Of a stretch of 64,000 nt of DNA, positions 27,601 to 41,567 are shown in pieces (positions within the stretch are counted from its first letter, which is position 1; the number at the start of each line of letters is the position of its first letter). Under the pieces are notes generated by a model. The model did no database searches. It saw nothing but the letters and a program-made list of their open reading frames with translations, and had not been told where the DNA came from. A program made the translations under genes and the position numbers. Source of the stretch: Anisakis pegreffii (lineage: Eukaryota > Nematoda > Chromadorea > Rhabditida > Anisakidae); the NCBI GenBank assembly GCA_035041965.1, contig JAPYMA010001397.1, positions 62,001 to 126,000 on the forward strand. The letters run 5' to 3'.

Positions 27601-30600
27601 ATCGTTCCGCATTCTCGTGATCAGTTGCCGATCGGTGAATCGGAAATAATATTTTCTGACATTATGCTACGATTTCAGATCTCGCTGATGTGTGTTATAG
27701 TCTCGATTATTGCGTGCTTTGCGGGAGGTGTCGAGAAATCCATACTTCAAAATGGGCAACAGTTAGTTGGATTTAACACAGATCAGTTTATCGTTGTCAT
27801 CAAAATAAGCAGCGTGATATTATTTTCAGTGTATGCATGCTGAATAGTCAATTACTGCATTCAAGCGTTTTCTTTCCACATGGCGGCGATTTATCGCATT
27901 TATGCGACTACTGCGTGAAGTCCGAAGAGTACGCTCAGTTATTTCTTATCTGGGATGGATTCATCCATTTAGTCACCTTTTTCTATAACCAATGTCATTA
28001 CTTCCGATGCAGATTTCCTCTCAGAGCTTCATCAAGATCAGTGGTGTCTCGTGACAATACGTTATTTATCATCAATCCGAAAAGACAATGCTGTATAAGT
28101 TTCCGATCATTGAATTGCCTCATTCGGAATGAAACAATTAGGAATCATCCTGAACTCACTATAAAATCTCCGGCAAGACCTATACGGACTACACAATCAA
28201 TCAATAATTCATCGAGAATGCTACGCATGAAAACATGTTAAAAGATTTTCATTCTGCACCACACTGCACAGGTTAAAACATTGCCCTTTGAACAGTTCCA
28301 ATATACGTTTTAGTATATCAGACGATTTTTGCAACAGTACTACGGCGGCATTCTGCAGTCATTTCACAGCCGGAACACTTTCATGTGTGAACGCCTTTCC
28401 GGGATTCAACACAAAAACACTGTCAGGTGAGTAATCGAAAAGCAAAACTGTTTCCATGTCCTCACACAATATAGTGCCGAGACGACTTGACAGTACTGAT
28501 GAAATTCCAGAAAACATGCAAGTGATGTATATGGATGCCGGAGAAGCATATCCAGGAATACCAGCTGACAATACCGGTCTTGAAGTGTCACAAGATGTTC
28601 GTACTAGTTTCTTCATACTACTCGCCATCTACTTTCCGGCTGTCACCGGCATTATGACCGGAACGAATATGAGCGGTTAGTAATAGTCATCACGTTCTGC
28701 AGTTCTTCCCCAACGCATTACCCGTACCAACTTTGGATTATCCATCGCAAACAATCAACTTGAAGGCGATCTGAAAGATGCACAACGTTCAATACCATGT
28801 GGAACTATAGCCGCAACACTGACCACATCAATGATTTACTACGCATTGGCTGTGCTCTTTGGAGCATCCATCACCGGTCCAGTTCTGCGTGACAAGTTAA
28901 TATTCACCTGTGTATAGTGCGATGAACCAGTAATCTCGAATGAACAAGAAATGTCAAATGATTTTAATAACTCAATACCCTTCAACTCTATGAATTTTTC
29001 CCATATTTTACTCAAATTGTTCTCCCTCACAAACTAAAAATTCTGAAGCTCTCACGCATGAAATTGGAAATTCAGTATAATCGACAATCAGTGTAGTTCA
29101 TTCATTGAGATATGGACGAAGCATCGATAGTTCCATGATAGTAGCCTCGTTATCGTGGCCATCACCATGGGTTGTCATAATTGGATCATTTCTATCGACA
29201 TTTGGTGCTGCACTTCAATGCTTATGCAGTAAGATTATTTCCATGTAACTCATCAATGAAAGTCAGAACGAAATCATCTGTTAATCACAAAGGATATTAC
29301 TCAGGTGCCCCACGGCTTCTGCAATCAATCGCCAAAGACGACGTCATTCCTGCACTATCGCCGTTCGGTCGTGTTACGAAATATAATGAACCGTTTCTTG
29401 GGTAAACACTTTTGCATAATTTCCAAAGAAACACGACATTCAAAACAACCGGTTTGGATCAGCTGATCATTTTGTTGGTAACATAATTAAAACTGTATCT
29501 TCAGCAGGAGAGAATCAATCTTTATGTAGAATCAATCTGCCCATAATCTAAGAAATCATCCTCTAGCTTCCAAGTCCGAAAATAAGAGTGGAACGGTCCG
29601 ATCAACTATTGGAGTGGAAAACGGATCTTCTGAGTTTTAAAGATGAGAACAAACTGTGAAATGTGGAATTTTAGGTTGCTCCTCACATCATTCATCGCCG
29701 AATTCGCCATTTTACTAGGTGCTGTCGATGCAATCGCCGAAGTTTTGGACTTCTTCTTCTTGATGTGTTACGCATTCATGAACCTTATTTGTGCTCTTCA
29801 TTCGTTACTCGGCGCACCAAACTGGCGACCGAGATTCAAGTACTATCACTGGTGAGCTAACCTTTTGAGGGCTGTCTGCGGTTCGAGAGTATTCTAGCAA
29901 ATAATCTTATGGCGTGTATAGAGGAAGAATAGGACTGCGCAAATACCCCTTTAAAATCCGCAGAACTGATAGTTTTAATATGACTTTTTTCACCTTTCCC
30001 ATTTTTGTCATGGATGAACGGTCGAAGCTTCCCATTCCCATAAGAATTCCAAAATAACTCTCGGAGAAATTTCTATACACAACACTGGTTCAACTGAACT
30101 ATATTTGCAGCTGATGAACGCTAGTTTAAATCTATAAAATGGGAATGTAGTGCCATGCAATCATATTTCTCAAGGGCATGCTTCCGCGCTGAATAAAAAC
30201 ATTTTATTTCTTATTATGCTTCCTATTCGATGAAATAGTGAAATAATATGTCAGGTCGCTGTCCGTGATGGGTGCGGGTTTGTGTTTCTTCATCATGTTC
30301 GCATCTCAATGGCAATATGCGATCCTCTCAATTCTTCTCACACTCGTCATCTATAAATATGTTGAATGGAAAGGGTAGCATTTTGAATGTCCACTCAAAA
30401 GGATGCTATGAAAATTTATGGCGATTTATCGAACTGAGGCAATGCTCTGAACAGAGTTTGAGGAAAAAGAATCGGACAGTTGAATCAATTGTGATATAAA
30501 CGTTGGGAAAGTTTATTGCCTAGAGGTGAAATCCCCGTGAATAAAAAAACTGTCGGCATGGAAAGAGCTCAACTGAATGCCGTCGGCAGGGAATTTCTCT

Positions 30601-33600
30601 GATGCAAATTTTATTACAGAGCCAAAAAAGAATGGGGCGATGGTATTAGAGGGCTGGCGCTCTCAACTGCACAATACAGTTTAATGAAAGTTGAAGATAA
30701 AGACCCGCATCCCAAAAATTGGAGGTTATCACTATTAAATCTTAATGAAAATTTATAACGGGCATTTCAGATAAGATGAGACACTCAGTTAGTCGCAAAA
30801 CATAGTGAACCAAACGAGATTATTGAATCAAGTCGTTTTGAGTCAACTCAGTTGGATTGCTGGAAACTTAAGAAGTGAACTTGTGAAGAGTTCTGAGAAA
30901 CCATTTCAAACTTTTCGAGAATTCAAGTCGCCTAGAGTTCCTTCATAGGACTGTTTAAGTTGGTAATTAAGGCCTCAACTACTTGTGCTGGCTGATGGAC
31001 AGTGGTCAAAAGAGATTATTGATATGCGTTGCGTGAACATGTTGAATTTGGCTAGTCAACTCAAGGCAGGTCGTGGACTAGCAATCGTTGTTGCATTTGT
31101 TAAAGGATCAAATGCGAACGCAGCGGATAGGAGTAAAGCTGAAGAGGTCATCTTAAAATTTTCAATATCAACTTCAGCAAAAGATTGCTCGGTGACAACA
31201 GTCTGATTTTGAACTGCAAAATCTGGCCAACCAGTACCAAACTGTTGCTCAAAATCAGTCAGTTAATGGCGATAAAAGCTGCAAACGTCAAATAACCGAA
31301 GATATATGCATTTAAGGTGAAAGAAAGAATCCAACGAGATATGGCACAGGCAAGATTACGAGGATTTGGCAAGACTTTACTCTTCAATGATACCGAAGTT
31401 AGTTTCTGTAGACTACCTAATGTGAACAAGCACGAAGATAAACCATGAGAGCTGCGATTCGAAGGCTTCATGCAGAAATTTTTTCATAAATAAAAAGTAG
31501 GATTAAATTCACTAAAGAAGCCCGGCGCTCATGACCCATCTACACTGCAAAACTGCCAGCACAACGATAAGATCTGCGGAAGGTTGAAGGTTTAATGAAA
31601 GGCAAAAAAACTATCAGATCGTAAATTCTAAAATTGAGATCAAGAACGATCGGAATTTGTAGCAACTATCAATTTTGTAATGTTCATCAAAAAACGTCAC
31701 ACTTAAAGAATATTTTATCGACCCCTCCAATCACATATACAATCTTCGTTTACATAAGCGCATCGCAACATGAGTAGTATCGCCCAAAAGTAAGCGACAA
31801 CGACAAGCGGAGGGGTGACTTTGGTAAAGCAGAATGAACATCTTGAAATTGTCGCACCTGATTCAGATCTTATGGTTGTTAGCCCAGATGGGCCATAAGC
31901 CGAAAAATTGGGAACCACTGGTCTATATAATCTAATACTGAGTTGAGGCATAAATTGCAAGTTCTTAGTAATTTATGAACTGACTTTGATACATGCAAAT
32001 ATTTTCTTCGAATCAGTCAGATGAGCTGCTATCCGAGTGCTTCGAATCGCCCTCAGTGCTTGATCGTATAACTATTTAAGATTGACGGGTGCGTGTCAAC
32101 TCTTTATCAAAGTATTGGTATTGGTGGTCTTAAACCGAATACGGTGCTCATCAACTGGCCGAACAGTGATCAAGAGCATACAATTTTTGCGGGTAACATT
32201 TTCAGAAAGCTGCCACTGCTCGAGTCTACTGAATCATTTTCAATACTTCCACTGATTTTCACCTAGCATCAAAGGTTGTGAAAAAGAACGACTTTGCTCG
32301 GAGCCGAACAATTAGTTGCATTCAGACTGATTGCTAATGAAAGTCTCATTTTCAATGAATCGATTGCTTCTTCAGTAAAATTGGTTGGTGCGGTTATGAA
32401 CGACGAATGCATAATGATCACGAAAGGTATCACTGATTTCCCACAATCCACAAGTCGTCTGAGCGGTTTCATCGATATTTGGTGGATATCGCATGATGGT
32501 GGAATATTGATGTTGATCGCATTTCTTTTGAGGCAACATAAAGTTCGTTTTTTTCACTTTTCTTTCGATCAGTCTTTGAAAGATTTCTCCGGACGAATGC
32601 CAACTTAGCAGGAAACTTCTGATGAACTTACAAAAATAAACTCATATTCAGTAATCCGAAAACTGCTCATTGACCAAATTTTGGTCACGAAGAACTCAAC
32701 TGTGGATGGTTTTCGTCCTAGATTGCAGATCAGTTTGCAATTCACTGAAATAATCTTACCTATACATCTTATGTAGTAAATGCCACGTATGCAACTCCTC
32801 CTTTTTCGCTGACCACTAATTTGCTGATCCTAATTGTAAGGAAGTATCATGGCAAAATGAAATGGTGATAATTCCAGGTTTGGCGCGGTTGTCAACTTCG
32901 TATTTTCGCAATTGCTGAGAAGCCGCAGAAGAACGATGAAATGAAGAAAATGTTGCAAAGATACATCTACATGCTGCGGATCGATGCAGCAGTTTTTGTG
33001 AGGAACCTATTTTTGATCGATGTAATTGCATGTATCAATGATTCAGTACGCAGCGAAAAGACATTCGAATGTTCATGATAATGGAACCCACATGAATTCG
33101 TTATGATATATCGACACTTCGTTGTTTTTGAATTTATTATAAAACTTGCTTAATTCTTTGAAAGTGTTGATGATTTTCAAATGATTCGACTGCTTTTAGA
33201 GAATGCAGCCATCGCACATTATAATATTGCATGATTTCTAATTATGAGTTTTCACAGGATATTCGCGTAATTATGCAAAATTTTTTTAATTTGCTGATGT
33301 CAACAAATCGAACGTTAACAAGATTTCAGATAGTTGATTTCACAATGCCGTCAAACAGCGACACCAAAACAGCAGCACCGCACAGTGCTCTTCGACAGCC
33401 GAAACGTTTCGAAAGTAAATTCGTCGCAACCGTGGTTAATGGCGATATAACATCATTGGTAATACAGAATAATCTGCTGAATGGTCACGTCATTTGAGAA
33501 CAGAATTCAAATTTCGCATTGATTTCAAGAAGTTGCTGAATCACTTGCATTTTATCCTTCAGCAACTGAATCGTCTCTCGTCAGCTAAAACCTTTAATGA

Positions 33601-35491
33601 ATTACTTATATTTTGCCTACATTCTGTCCCAGTCCATATTGAGAATCAACATTTCGACAGAGAATTTTTCCTTGAATGATATCAGAAAGGGGTAGTAAAT
33701 TTAGGATCAGGATTTCATGTGAAGTGTATTACCTGAAAGGTGACTCTTGACGTTAAATATTGCGCACATAGCATCGTTGAAGTTCAATTATTTGAGGAAA
33801 ATACTATTCGCAATAAACCATTCAACACTTTCATTCAGCATGATGAGCACTGCTCTCCTCCACTCGAACAACAAGGATCATTCAAAGAAGTCACCATATC
33901 AGATGAGCAGAACGAAGGTGAAATTGTAGTTGCTTTGTGCATCATATTTTGATTGTCATAATTCCTTTAATGACAAATCGAGGACAAAACCGGAAATATT
34001 TATTGTTAGCAGGAGCTTGACAATGTGTCCGATTGTCAAGCTGGAACGGATGTTTTTGAGCAGAAAAGTTTGCAAATTAGCAACTATAAATATTACCCAG
34101 GAATTGCATCGAAGACGACGGCTCACTATCAGATTGCAGTATTTCCCTTGGGATTTGTTTCGCACATTTGTCTGTCATTAGCAGTTTAACCATTGATTAT
34201 TTCTATCTGCTATATTTGCGCAAAAAGTGTGATCTCAGTTTGATAGTCGATCAATTTCTTAGTAACGTTACCAATCTCGGATTCCATATACGCTGCTCTC
34301 GGTCTGCAGCCATCTCTAATCCAGATTTACGTTGTTTTATTTTTTGCTATACCAATACGAAATGCTTTGATGCATGCGAATTGAACAGCACAACTTCGAA
34401 ACGTAAATTATTTTCGAAGAATTTTTGGCTCGGATAATGCGCTTCTCAATTTGAACAGTTTACAAGTGAATAATCTATGATAGCCACTTTGTAACATCCC
34501 ATCGCATATCCTGATCATTCATCGACGCTATCTTCTAACTTCATTAATATCCGATTCTAAATCCGGAAGATCCATTAACGTGCTATTTTATATCTTGCTC
34601 ATTCATCGAAATGCTTCCTGAATGCTCTACTCGTAATTCAACATTAGTGATCGGTGAGATGAGATTCGATCACCCGCACAGAATGCAGATGCTAAATGAA
34701 ACGATATGCTTCATTCAAGCTTTATCCGAGACAGCTGCCGCTTGCACTGAATATTGAATATTGTTTACAGTTGCGTAATCTTCTTGTTCATTTCAGAGGA
34801 AGTGAACAACAAAAATGGTGAAAATGCACTAATGGAAACATCATTCACGGAGGAGTTAGTTTAAGGTTTCATGCATCTCACGAGTTGCAGTCACTTCATG
34901 ACTGTTACAATTTTATCAGTGTTCCGTTCACTTTTGATTGAAACCTTTTTTTAGGAATACAAAGCATGTTTCTATGGTGAGATTCTCAGAGGACTCTGTG
35001 GAAGGCGATCCTGGCACTGGCATTCTCACGAATGAACAAATTTTCAACTGCAAGGTTGAATGCATTTTAGTGAATTCGATGAATGAGCATTCACAAGTGT
35101 TAGCTTAAGCGAAATAAACTTGAGCTGGAATCTTGAGTCGGCTCTAAAGTAAACTGAGCTGTAACCATTAGCGCAGGACCTAATTTTTTATTAGGGCTGC
35201 CTTCTGACCCATATGGATTTACATTTTGTAAGATGAGATAATGTATTTTTGCTTCGATGAAAATATGTTAGCTTTTAGATGAACTGGTTAAGCATGGCGA
35301 AGCACTTGAATCAAGTGATTCTGGAGAATTCAAGAAGCTCACAACTAGTCCTTCTAAATCTTCTCCAACCGCCGATGAAAATCAACGATGTTGTGCATCG
35401 TTACATGACCTATATGGATTGTTTGACCGAAAATATACCACGCGTGTTATTCGTTGGAAGTAGTGGTAAAGAGGTGATCACAGTCACTTAA
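24670..35491 (+). CDS. K-Cl cotransporter (SLC12 family, KCC type)
   Basis: Exons: 24670-24686, 24961-25022, 25442-25594, 25896-25993, 26354-26497, 26742-26927, 27134-27188, 27460-27569, 27679-27761, 27830 to an unresolved donor, 28322-28426, 28511-28675, 28766-28895, 29110-29228, 29305-29401, 29675-29851, 30255-30374, 30620-30724, 30972-31146, 31317-31397, 32081-32192, 32376-32542, 32878-32997, 33740-33917, 34797-34854, 34955-35054 and 35279-35491. Product about 1,080-1,120 residues, as in KCCs. Recognisable in order: [14 protein letters not shown] (helix 1), [18 protein letters not shown], a long Cys-containing loop before [96 protein letters not shown] and the KCC-type end [17 protein letters not shown] long loop between helices 5 and 6 favours KCC over NKCC. 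KCCs export K+ and Cl- together across the plasma membrane and set neuronal chloride and cell volume. The start ATG follows from an in-phase 17-nt first exon. Confidence 0.94.
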
Positions 35492-35615
35492 TAACACAAA
35501 ATCGATATTTGAATAGAACCGAGTGTGATTCCTTCGCAAAACTGGTCAACTATCAGTTTGATTTTTCAAGAATCCGTATTCATATGTACTTTTCGCATCC
35601 ATACTTCATACAGTG

Positions 35616-35621
35616 AATAAA
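35616..35621 (+). promoter_or_regulatory. Candidate poly(A) signal of the K-Cl cotransporter gene
   Basis: AATAAA lies 125 nt after the cotransporter stop codon, a normal distance for a nematode 3' UTR. This is sequence match and position only. Confidence 0.5.
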
Positions 35622-36630
35622 CTATTTCCTTAACCTGCCTACTTGCAACATTGTATAATTAAAATCCACTGAAATGTTCCTGTGAAACATCCCAAAGAAG
35701 AAAGCATCAATGGGAATTCGACGGATTTTTTTTGAAGTACTTGAAAGTTATTTGAACTGAGCACCCAATAGGCTGCTACTGTGAATCAAGCAATGGAACT
35801 GCTTTAGCTTCCTCGCGAAGAATTGCCCGCTGAACCATATGAAACTCGCTATACTATTTCAATGGATTCTGATGTGATTTAAACTCATATTAAGAGAACG
35901 AGTAAGAGCCTGCGTATTAATCAGCAATATTATCATGAGTAGTGCTATAGACACGCTCTGACAATGATTTTTGATTAGAATGAAACGCGAATATACATTT
36001 ATTTTCATGTTTTGAATGAACACACTTTCCTGCTCAGCTTCAGTGAGCGTTTATTTGCTTGAAACAGGTCAGAAATTAAGCAATGTGAGCAGCAGCAATT
36101 ATAATAACATGAAAAGTTGAGCCTTCCGCGTGATCTCGTGCACCTTATTGCAATTGCATCACGTTTTCAAGCTGGAGAACAATAAAAGCATCTCACGTGC
36201 TCCTATATCAGTGATTCTCACGCTCTGTGCCCTTCTTTACAGATCACAGTTTCTCCATTCAAAATACAATCCTTCTTCTTTCACAATCTTTTGCTCTTTA
36301 TCGACAAATTCTTACCGATCAATCAAGAAGTTCGCTCTCTCATTTTCGCCCACGATTCGCCGGTGTTCTCAAAGAAATTAACTCATTATGATCAAAGAAA
36401 CATTTCAAAACTGGATACTTTTGGAACTGCAGAAGGAATATTTTTGAAGATCAATCAACACCGGTTCACAAACCTCCTCACTTTACTCAAATTTCCAATC
36501 GCTGCGAACTTTCATCTTCCCATTGTGAGAATCAGTGGTCTTTATGATATTCTTGAGAGGCGATCCCATTAGAAACGACTCAATATAAGTCCGACAATTG
36601 TATCGTATTCTATATAAAGGGTTTTTTAAA

Positions 36631-36699
36631 ATGCAGGAAGTGATGGATTATGGATTATGCTGATGGATTATGCTTCATGGATTATGCTAATGCAGGAGG
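36631..36699. repeat. Short imperfect tandem array of a GGATTATGC unit
   Basis: TGATGGATTATG, then GATTATGC, TGATGGATTATGC and TTCATGGATTATGC follow each other directly. The array is flanked by near-identical ATGCAGGAAG (36631) and ATGCAGGAGG (36689) sequences. This looks like recent local duplication. Confidence 0.7.
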
Positions 36700-36707
36700 T
36701 TGACTCT

Positions 36708-36765
36708 ACTAAATTTGTATTCTCGTTATCGTAAATACTCCTTCTGCAATACTAAATTTGTATTC
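36708..36765. repeat. 15-bp direct repeat pair
   Basis: ACTAAATTTGTATTC occurs at 36708-36722 and 36751-36765, immediately after the tandem array above. Confidence 0.7.
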
Positions 36766-38690
36766 GAGAGTGACTTGTGTAAAAAGAATGAATAGCAGTC
36801 TAATTAATAACGCTTCCAACTAGACAGATTATTCTTGTTGTTAACATCATTAATGCCCATTATCAGATAATTGTCACTTTATAAAAGTCATTAAAACAAC
36901 AGTTGATCGTCATTGCTAACGCATCTATCTCGACACGCATCATTTTTGCATTCTTAACTTCATTCATTCAGTTATCATTACTATTGTTAGTTGCTATGTT
37001 GAACGGTTCGTCCTGACCAGGTGCCCCTTTTTATCACTGATCGTGATTTTAATCGCTTCTCTTCTGCACTTTCCATCTTTTTTGATCCTTGGTAATCTTC
37101 GGAATCAGTTTGGAAAGCTGCAACTCCTTGCAAGCCTTGGATTCAGTTGCTGTTCAGCTAACACCTGATCTCACAGATATCTCATGTCAATGCCAGGAGA
37201 ACAGAAAGTAAGTTCAAGCGGTCGACAGTTTGGTTACTAAAGAAACTGAGAAATCCAGGACTGGCTCGTGATCATATTTGGAGCAAGTATCCACCATCAG
37301 TTCGAGCGAAACAAATCATTGTAGTTTAATAGTTATCACTCCATAATCCCAGCTGATATTGTTGCAGTGGTTATCACTCTTTGTAACACCTACACTTGGA
37401 GGTCGTGCTAGTTATTCGGTTTCATGTAACAGTTCCATATTGATTTTAATTTAAATGTTGAATTCTGTACAAAATGAAGTTCAAAGTACTGCAAACGATA
37501 TGATTTATGAGGCTATTATCAGAGCGGATATAGTCTCAGGAAGCAAAACCGCTTTACAAGGGGTGTTCCTTTCTAAAGCTATATCCGTTGAGAAATGAAA
37601 TTGCGATGATGCGGATAGCAATAATATTTACCATGGAATCTGTTAGCAGATGTGTTTTATGCCTTGTTAATTACATGAATACATTCAGCCCCTATCGATG
37701 CGGCTTTTGAACGCGATGGTCAGGGATATATTTCTTACTTCATCTCGCCCAAGTGTGTGATAGGCATTCTTTGTTCATATGAATACTCGGTCGGTTAGTG
37801 TCAAGCTTTATTAAGGTCGACATCGTCATTTGAATTGAATTGGACGTTTTGAATTCAATCAAGCCAAAGAATTTCAATTTAATTACTTTATTGACAAAAA
37901 ATACCATTTCACAGCATAAGCAAGTAACTGAATCACTTTTAAGTAGATTAAGCGACTGCCTTCTTCGGGCGTCTTGCTTTAACCTGATTTTACGACAAAA
38001 TGTAGGCGAATGATTCGCTTGTGGTCAATCATCCCAATAGTTCATTCATTCACTTTAAAAGCGCTCTTCATAACTCGTCACTATCGTATCGTAATCACTT
38101 TCTCCTTTAGACTTTTACTCACCTACCGCTTTCATTCCATAAAGCCCACCGTGCTTTGATAGTGATCACCTATCGTTTCGCACCTGATTTAATCTGACGA
38201 GAAAGAGGAGCTCTATTCTATCAATCTCTATTCATACCATCAATCGCTGATTTCAGTAATCTGCATTCAGTCATCAATCACCAATTCATTCCACTTTCCA
38301 GGAATAATCCAGTAACTCTGCCCGATTAGAATTGTTCTGGAATGGAATATTCTCAATTTTCTATGCGAACGACCGTTACTTTGATAGAATTTCTCTGAGT
38401 TTTGTACGTTTCATGAAACAACATTGTTTTTGAAGTGAACTCCGACTAGGGTCAGCGCAATTTGAAATGTGATCAAATATGGTGACTGCTGATTAGAATT
38501 ATTTATCGCTTATAGATATCATAATCTAAAGAACAGCCAGTTGCAATATTTTGATTGATTTCCTTCTCTTTTTCTCCTATTTCACAGCTTTTGAAGCGAT
38601 TTTTGGTTGTTTTCTTGAACGTTTCAAAGTGGTTTCGGTTGACAATTCAAGCCGAAATGGAATTACTCTTGCAGATTTTAGACGCGCTCA

Positions 38691-41285
38691 ATGAACTATA
38701 CATTCGGCAGCATAACACATGTTCAAGAAGCATACTTACCGGATTGTATCGTGAATTTTGCGTGCATAATACCTGCCATACCGCTGAATCTTTTCGTGAC
38801 GTATCTATCGCTTCGTACCGAAGACGTTGATGGCGCGACCAAGGCAAGGATTTATTTCTAATTTGTTTAATTTTTTATACCTCTTTCAAATGTTCCAAAA
38901 GACCTCAAGGCGACATTTACGGTCGAATGGTCGGTGTAATCATGATTCTGTTCAGGTTCAAGCAGTATTTTATTCTCCTTCTCATTCCACCTGCTCTTAA
39001 AGGATATGAATTTGCAATCTAGATATTTCATGGTTTCGTGAACGCATTCATATGAATTCAACAATACTTTTAGACAGTTGAACCCTGCAATTAAGTAATT
39101 AGTGGTATGATGAAGTGAACACTATGTGGTTTTTCAATTACTTGATTAGGCATTTCAACTAATTAGATTGAATTTGCAGTATTCCATAATGGGAATGACA
39201 TTGTACAATCTGTACGCGTCTTGTGGTTTGTCGACAATGTATACATGGTATCTGATCTCACTAAGCTACGATATCCCAATGACGGTCCTTTCTTGCAGCT
39301 TGATACGACGGATTCTTGGGGTGACGCTCAGCTCAAGCCATTTATCTCTTCTGGTGAGTTATAAGATCATAGCATAGATTAGATTTAAGAATCAGTCTCT
39401 AGCATTTTTATATTGTTAGCCAACAAATCAAATACGTCGCAACTACTATTACTATATTGTTGACAAGAATAAATGTAAATTTTTATCAAATTTGTGATAT
39501 TTCAGGTAGTTGCATTCCATCGATTCATGTTGATTGTTTGGAACATAAATTTCAGTGGCTGCACCATCATCTTTCTTTTTTGCTGCGTTTTCTTTTATTG
39601 CGTAAGTCACTAATGATTTTTTCATTCATTTGCCTGCTCTCCACGTTGTCGATGAACAGTTACGAGGATTATGCTGCTGCAATTGACGTTTCATAATTTC
39701 ACTGTGACTAACGGAACCATATGTTATTATTGCTGATCGCAAGGAATAATTCGATGCATGCCAAATCGTTGCTTAGCTCAAACTTGATAACGTTTCTCCT
39801 CATTTGATTTGGAGCAAAACTTTTCCCCGCACCGCAAGTTCGAGTTTCTAGCAAGGCGGGATGGGATGTTTTGCTCGAAACAGAAAGATGTATCAATGGT
39901 ATCATTATTAATATGAGTGTATTTTCTTGAAGTGTTTCGGTGCTGAGCACAAGCATAACTTTCTAGCATGGCGTTCTAAGCACTTTGCAATTTGCATTCG
40001 GTATTATCGGTATGGAAGATATTTGTGGTCCTACAGCTAAACTACCTTTTATTGTGTCAATTGTTCTACTACCCGTGGTGCCGTTATCAATTTTAAGTGC
40101 ACTACTTCTGAACTTACGCATTCTGTTCTATTTGTATCGTTACAGACAAAAGGGCAAGTCAATTGTCTTGTTCATTTACTCTTTCATTCATTTCATTATT
40201 GGCTATTTTCTTCTCGAATCTTTTCACACGAAGATGAGTAGATCAAAAATACAGAAATCTCTTCCCGGACTGCAAACAGCGATGATTATCTCACTGTGCA
40301 CGATCGCCTAGCTGATGACCTCACTGAAATTCGTTTGATGTTGGCTGATCAATTCCTGAACAGCTGAAGATTCGAATATCTCAATCTGATCTCTCATTTG
40401 TGATCAGTAGATTGTTGCCGATTGGTCTCATGCAAAGTGTTGATCAAAAAACTTTAATTTCAGTTGGAGCAATAATCAAAAAAGTGAATGAAGTGAATTA
40501 CTGGCAAAAGTGTGTGTATGGTTTGCTGGCACAAACCCTGATACCGTGCTTCTTCGTTTTACCGGCTTCAGTGGGTGAAGTAGCTTTCTTCATCAGTTAG
40601 TTCCTAGCGGTTGTTAGTTATTTTATCAAACGTATGGATCTGAATTCAACAAAATATTCGAGTGGAACAATGGTGATTCTTGCTTGAAAGTACTGTTACT
40701 CCTCTCATAATCTTCTTCAGGAGCAAATTTTGGGTGACACATAAGGATTAGTATACAGCAAAAATCATTGATACTTTTCAAGGGTATTATCTCATTAGGC
40801 ACTTCACAATTAGGCACATTAAGTATTTTGCAATGAAGAAGAACAATATGGTTGTTGCTCATATCGAGTTATCAAGTCAGATTCATATTCAGACAACTTC
40901 AAATAATTCAAATTCGGCTTTCAATTGTCTTCAAGCAAGTTTGAATGATCGAAATATAATTTCTTTAGATTCTAAAATCCATTTTCCGGACGTATTCTGG
41001 ATAGTGATCAATGGCTTAACGTGTATATATCTCTCGGTGAATCCACTCATTACTATAATAGCAGTGAATCAATACAATAAAATCGTAAAGCAAATACTTG
41101 GAATATCACAGAGTCCACGAGCTGCGTTGAGTTCAAACGCTAAGCAAGTGGTTCCCATCAGTGTTATTGCTGGACCGAGTGTTTGTCGCACCATAAACGG
41201 TCGTACATTGTGGCCGGGCAGTGTTCCTCAGAATACGACCCGCTTCGGTGACGTTGAACAGCACCAAGTATTCATGCGTGAATGA
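38691..41285 (+). CDS. Serpentine seven-transmembrane chemoreceptor (nematode Str/Srd/Srh-type GPCR)
   Basis: Six exons close in phase: 38691-38843, 39180-39353, 39506-39601, 39967-40138, 40464-40595 and 40969-41285, giving 347 residues, normal for this superfamily. Visible parts: helix 1 CIVNFACIIPAIPLNLFVTY with a short loop ending DGATK; helix 2 YSIMGMTLYNLYASCG; the helix-3 end LLVVAFHRFMLIVW (an HR at the inner face); helix 4 GCTIIFLFCCVFFYC; a short loop; helix 5 KLPFIVSIVLLPVVPLSIL; helix 6 YGLLAQTLIPCFFVLP; and helix 7 with the signature CIYLSVNPLITIIAVNQYNK. The tail after helix 7 is Ser/Thr-rich. Such receptors sit in cilia of chemosensory neurons and bind odorants or pheromones through G proteins. 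The first intron starts GC (AAG|GCAAGG). The subfamily cannot be fixed by eye. The helix 5-6 junction (40138 to 40464) is the least certain. Confidence 0.85.
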
Positions 41286-41561
41286 AAGATTCACGTAAAC
41301 TTCGATGACATCGTACAATTTTCTTGCATTCCTATCACCTCATTTAAGACAACTATGATCGATGTTCGGTTTATCGCCACTGATTGTATTCTGTCCGCCT
41401 TTAAAAGTACGAAAAAAATGATTTGAAATTTCAGGTGATTATTAAAATAACCATAAATTGCGACTTTTTAATAATTGTGAGTTAAATGAATGAGTTTGAA
41501 AGAGATTATTCAAGTTCCAGTGTAACAAGAATAATCACGAAGCGAACCTGCCTACCTAAGC

Positions 41562-41567
41562 AATAAA
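41562..41567 (+). promoter_or_regulatory. Candidate poly(A) signal of the chemoreceptor gene
   Basis: AATAAA lies 277 nt downstream of the receptor stop codon. Assigned from motif and position only. Confidence 0.4.

Larger units (their letters stand above)
35492..38690. other. Intergenic region between cotransporter and receptor genes
   Basis: No exon with family resemblance or coherent splicing was seen. It includes the cotransporter 3' UTR, the short tandem array near 36.64 kb and a direct repeat near 36.71 kb. Open frames at 36.13-36.57 kb are Ser/Phe/Leu-rich and look non-coding. Confidence 0.6.

Noticed and set aside
41133..41318. Minus-strand frame with protein-like composition
   Set aside because: It overlaps the last exon of the chemoreceptor, which is supported by helix 7 and phase; taken as its antisense shadow.
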